NCBI GenBank assembly: GCA_964648005.1
Contig: CAZYKR010000208.1
Span: 1 to 7,994, forward strand
DNA length: 7,994 nt
Direction: 5' to 3'
From: JAGQTE01 sp964648005
GTDB lineage: Bacteria > Actinomycetota > Acidimicrobiia > Acidimicrobiales > Acidimicrobilacustridaceae
Shown here piece by piece: positions 5,462 through 7,994 of the stretch; within the stretch, counting starts at the first letter, position 1, and each line of letters starts with the position of its first letter. The notes beneath the pieces were generated by a model. It was given only the letters and a program-made list of their open reading frames with translations, did no database searches and was not told the origin of the DNA. The position numbers and the translations under genes are program-made.

Positions 5462-6685
5462 GTGCGGTTCCTCCACACCTCCGACTGGCATCTCGGCCGA
5501 AGCTTCCACGGCGCCTCCCTGCTCGACGAGCAGCGGCTCGTCGTCGATCGGCTCGTCGAGCTGACCGTCGAGCACAGCGTCGACGTCGTGCTCGTCGCCG
5601 GCGACCTGTTCGACCGCGCCATCCCGCCCACCGAGGCGGTCGCCCTCCTCGACGACGCCCTCGTCCGGCTGCGTGGCACCGGCGCCCGCGTCGTCGCCAT
5701 CGCCGGCAACCATGACTCCGCCACCCGGCTGTCCGTCAACGATCGCCTCCTCGAGGAGGCTGGCGTCGCCGTGCGCGGCGACGTCTCCCGGGTGGCCGAG
5801 CCGATCGTCATCGACACCGGCGACGGAGGCGCGCCCGTCGCCATCTATCCCCTGCCCTACCTCGAGCCCACGGTCGCCGGCCCGGTGCTGGCCGCACTCG
5901 ACGCAGACGATGCCGCAGCCGAGGCGAGCGAAGCCGGCGAACCAGCGGCTGCCCCACCGGTCGGGCGGCTCAGCCATCAGGCCGTCGCCCGCCTGGCGCT
6001 CGACCGGGTGCGGGCGCACGCCGCCTCCGTCGGGCCGGTGCGCACGGTCGTCGTCGCCCACACCTTCGTCGCCGGCGGCTGGCAGTGTGCCTCCGAGCGC
6101 GACCTCAGCGTCGGGTCGGTCGAGCTCGTCCACACCAGCACCTTCGACGGCATCGACTACGTCGCACTCGGTCACCTCCACCGCGACCAGTCGTGGGACG
6201 ACGACCGCATCGCGTATGCCGGCTCGCCGCTGCCGTACTCCTTCTCCGAAGAGGGCACCGCCAAGTCGGTCCGCCTGGTCGACCTCGCCGCCGACGGCAC
6301 GGTGCGCGCCGAGGTCATTCCGCTCGGCGTCGGCCGGGCGGTGCGCACCCTGACCGGCACCATCGACGAATTGCTGGGCGACGACGCCTACGCCGACGCC
6401 GCCGCCGACCGGCTGCGCATCGTGCTCACCGACCGCGACCACCCCATGCAGGCCATGGTCCGCCTCCAGCAGCGGTTCCCCCACGCCGTCGTGCTCGAAC
6501 ACCGGCCCGACGGCGTCGCCGCCAGCCCGATGGGCTCGGTCGCCGGCACCGTGCGCGCCGCCCGCTCCCCGGTCGATCTCGCCCAGGCCTTCTGGGGCGA
6601 TCAGCACGGCACCGCCGCCGACACCGCCCAGACCGCCGTCCTCACCGAGGCCTTCGCCGCCGTCGCAGGAGCCGTCGAACCGTGA
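5462..6685 (+). CDS. sbcD: Exonuclease SbcD, Mre11-type nuclease subunit
   Basis: SbcD is the nuclease subunit of the SbcCD complex, which trims DNA ends and opens hairpins or cruciforms with Mn2+. From GTG 5462 the protein is 407 aa, within the family range. All five phosphodiesterase motifs are visible: D8 and H10 in FLHTSDWHLG, D48 in VAGDLFDR, N83-H84-D85 in IAGNHDS, H200 in VVAHTF, and H238/H240 in VALGHLHRDQ. A capping region follows, including GSPLPYSFSEEGTAKSVRLVDL. Residues about 144-168 form an Ala/Glu-rich insertion between core strands, probably a surface loop. The GTG start gives the canonical RFLHTSDWH opening and sits 7 nt behind a -10 box; TTG 5453 would add only three residues. 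The stop overlaps the sbcC start in GTGA, so the subunits are translationally coupled. Confidence 0.95.
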   Translation: MRFLHTSDWHLGRSFHGASLLDEQRLVVDRLVELTVEHSVDVVLVAGDLFDRAIPPTEAVALLDDALVRLRGTGARVVAIAGNHDSATRLSVNDRLLEEAGVAVRGDVSRVAEPIVIDTGDGGAPVAIYPLPYLEPTVAGPVLAALDADDAAAEASEAGEPAAAPPVGRLSHQAVARLALDRVRAHAASVGPVRTVVVAHTFVAGGWQCASERDLSVGSVELVHTSTFDGIDYVALGHLHRDQSWDDDRIAYAGSPLPYSFSEEGTAKSVRLVDLAADGTVRAEVIPLGVGRAVRTLTGTIDELLGDDAYADAAADRLRIVLTDRDHPMQAMVRLQQRFPHAVVLEHRPDGVAASPMGSVAGTVRAARSPVDLAQAFWGDQHGTAADTAQTAVLTEAFAAVAGAVEP

Positions 6686-7994
6686 GACCGCACCGCCTCC
6701 AACTGCACGCCCTCGGCCCGTACGCCGGCGAGGTCGACATCGACTTCGACCCGCTCACCGCCGACGGGCTGTTCCTCATCCACGGTCCCACGGGGGCCGG
6801 CAAGACCTTCCTGCTCGATGCGTTGTGCTTCGCCCTCTACGGCGAGGTCCCCGGCGCCCGCAACCGCGACACGCTGCGCTCGGACCACGCCGAGCCCGAT
6901 GCCCACCCGTGGATCGAGCTCGAGTTCTCCTCGCAGGGTGCGCGCTACCGCATCCACCGCGTGCCCATGCATGAACGCCGCAGCCGCCGCGGCACCGGCA
7001 CCACCCAACAGGCGTCCAAGGCCACGCTCGCTCGGCTCGACGGCGGAGCGTGGGTGCCCGTCGCCGAGAAGGTCACCGACGTCAACCAGGCCGTCACCCA
7101 CCTGCTCGGTCTCACCGCGGCGCAGTTCCAACAGGTGATCCTGCTGCCCCAGGGCCGGTTCGAGCAGGTGCTGCGCGCCGACAACGCCACGCGTGAGCAG
7201 CTGCTCCAGAAGCTGTTCGACACCGAGCTGTACGCCCGGGCCTCGGGCTGGCTCGACCGCGAGGCCGAGCGCCGACGCCTCGACGTCGCTGCCGGCGAGC
7301 GCGAGCTGGCGACGCTGCGCCGCCAGGCGGCCGACCGCTGGCACGCCCTCGTCGCTGAAGGTGCCGTCGACGGCGCAGCGACCCTTGTCGCCGAGACCGG
7401 CGACGGCCCCGTTGCCGACGACGAGGCGGGTGACGCCGCGGGCAACGGTGCGCCGCTATGGCCTGCCGACCAGCACCAGCTCGACGCCGTGGCCGACCGC
7501 CTCGACGCCCTCGCCACCGCCGCGGCTGCCGAGGCCGCCGACACCGCCGCCGAGCTGGCCGTCGCCGACACCGCCTTCGATGCCGCCCGCGCCCGGGCCG
7601 ACGCCTGGGATCGCCGCCGCCGCCTGCTCGACCGCCAGGCCGAGCTCGACGCCGCGGCCTCGGCGATCGACGGTGACCGTCGGCGAGTGGCCGACGCCGA
7701 TCTCGCCGAGGCCCTCCGTCCCGCACTCGGCGACGTGGAGCATCACACGACTGCCACCGACGACGCCGCCGACGCGCTGGACCGCGCCGTGCGCACGGTC
7801 GCCCGCCGCGCCCACGCCTGTCCGGTGCTCCCCGACGATGTGGCGCTGCCGACTCCCGGCGGCGAGATCCCGTCGCTGCGCCGCCTCGACGGCATCGCCC
7901 CGCTGCTCAGCGCCACCCGCGCCGAGCTGCGCGAGCTCGCCCGCGACGCCGAGCGCGCCGCCGAGCTCGACGCCGACGCCGCCGAGGCCACCGC
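6682..7994 (+). CDS. sbcC: SbcC, Rad50-type SMC-like ATPase subunit (5' part)
   Basis: SbcC is the ATPase partner of SbcD; it clamps DNA and controls nuclease access. The start is GTG 6682, overlapping the sbcD stop by 4 bp, and the frame is still open at the window end (437 codons seen; full-length SbcC is about 1000 aa or less). The N-terminus has the family opening RLQLHALGPYAGEVDIDF, then Walker A GPTGAGKT (residues 35-42) running into LLDALCFALYGEVPG. The Q-loop region is VILLPQGRFEQVLRA, with Q157. From about residue 165 the sequence becomes Ala/Arg/Glu/Leu-rich, as expected for the ascending coiled coil. It is interrupted at about 227-260 by a Gly/Asp/Ala-rich stretch with little coil character. 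The CxxC zinc hook, signature motif and Walker B lie beyond the window. Walker A ends in KT where many SbcCs have KS, a conservative change. Confidence 0.93.
   Translation, partial: MRPHRLQLHALGPYAGEVDIDFDPLTADGLFLIHGPTGAGKTFLLDALCFALYGEVPGARNRDTLRSDHAEPDAHPWIELEFSSQGARYRIHRVPMHERRSRRGTGTTQQASKATLARLDGGAWVPVAEKVTDVNQAVTHLLGLTAAQFQQVILLPQGRFEQVLRADNATREQLLQKLFDTELYARASGWLDREAERRRLDVAAGERELATLRRQAADRWHALVAEGAVDGAATLVAETGDGPVADDEAGDAAGNGAPLWPADQHQLDAVADRLDALATAAAAEAADTAAELAVADTAFDAARARADAWDRRRRLLDRQAELDAAASAIDGDRRRVADADLAEALRPALGDVEHHTTATDDAADALDRAVRTVARRAHACPVLPDDVALPTPGGEIPSLRRLDGIAPLLSATRAELRELARDAERAAELDADAAEAT

Noticed and set aside
5435..6607. Minus-strand open frame (390 codons) opposite sbcD
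   Set aside because: The plus strand contains all five SbcD nuclease motifs. The antisense product is low-complexity Gly/Val/Asp with no domain.

Overview
The window is GC-rich (third codon positions almost all G or C) and carries a chromosomal gene neighbourhood. High GC, Thr/Ser-rich secreted proteins and leaderless-looking starts (TANNNT followed 7 to 8 nt later by the start codon) suggest a high-GC actinomycete. Class Acidimicrobiia (Ilumatobacter/Iamia type) is my best guess, but it is an inference from style and not from a marker gene. No RNA gene, insertion sequence, integrase or CRISPR array was seen.

Layout. (1) 1-372: the 3' end of a cell-surface protein with a DUF11-like beta-sandwich repeat. 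A GC hairpin follows it, between convergent genes. (2) 490-1483, minus strand: two tandem, overlapping paralogues with a bacterial PH-like look and no known role. (3) 1740-2356: a Phd/YefM-type antitoxin and a VapC-type PIN-domain toxin with an ATGA overlap. Two 11-bp palindromes sharing the core GACTAAGTC precede them and look like the autoregulatory operator. (4) 2531-3538: two tandem secreted paralogues. Each has a signal peptide, a small Ig-like domain with two cysteines, a Thr/Ser stalk and an identical VTPAFTG C-terminus. A long hairpin follows. (5) 3630-4805: a DUF1796-type putative papain-like cysteine peptidase with a long N-terminal extension. (6) 4834-5313, minus strand: an NTF2/SnoaL-like protein carrying a Gly-Glu-Asp tandem-repeat insertion. 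(7) 5462 to the window end: sbcD and the 5' part of sbcC with a 4-bp overlap, encoding the Mre11/Rad50-type DNA end-processing nuclease.

The modules look largely independent. Clear working partnerships are toxin with antitoxin and SbcD with SbcC. The two paralogous pairs probably arose by tandem duplication and are probably co-expressed. I see no convincing wholly new multi-gene system. The least explained items are the secreted pair with its motif-like C-terminus and the PH-like pair.
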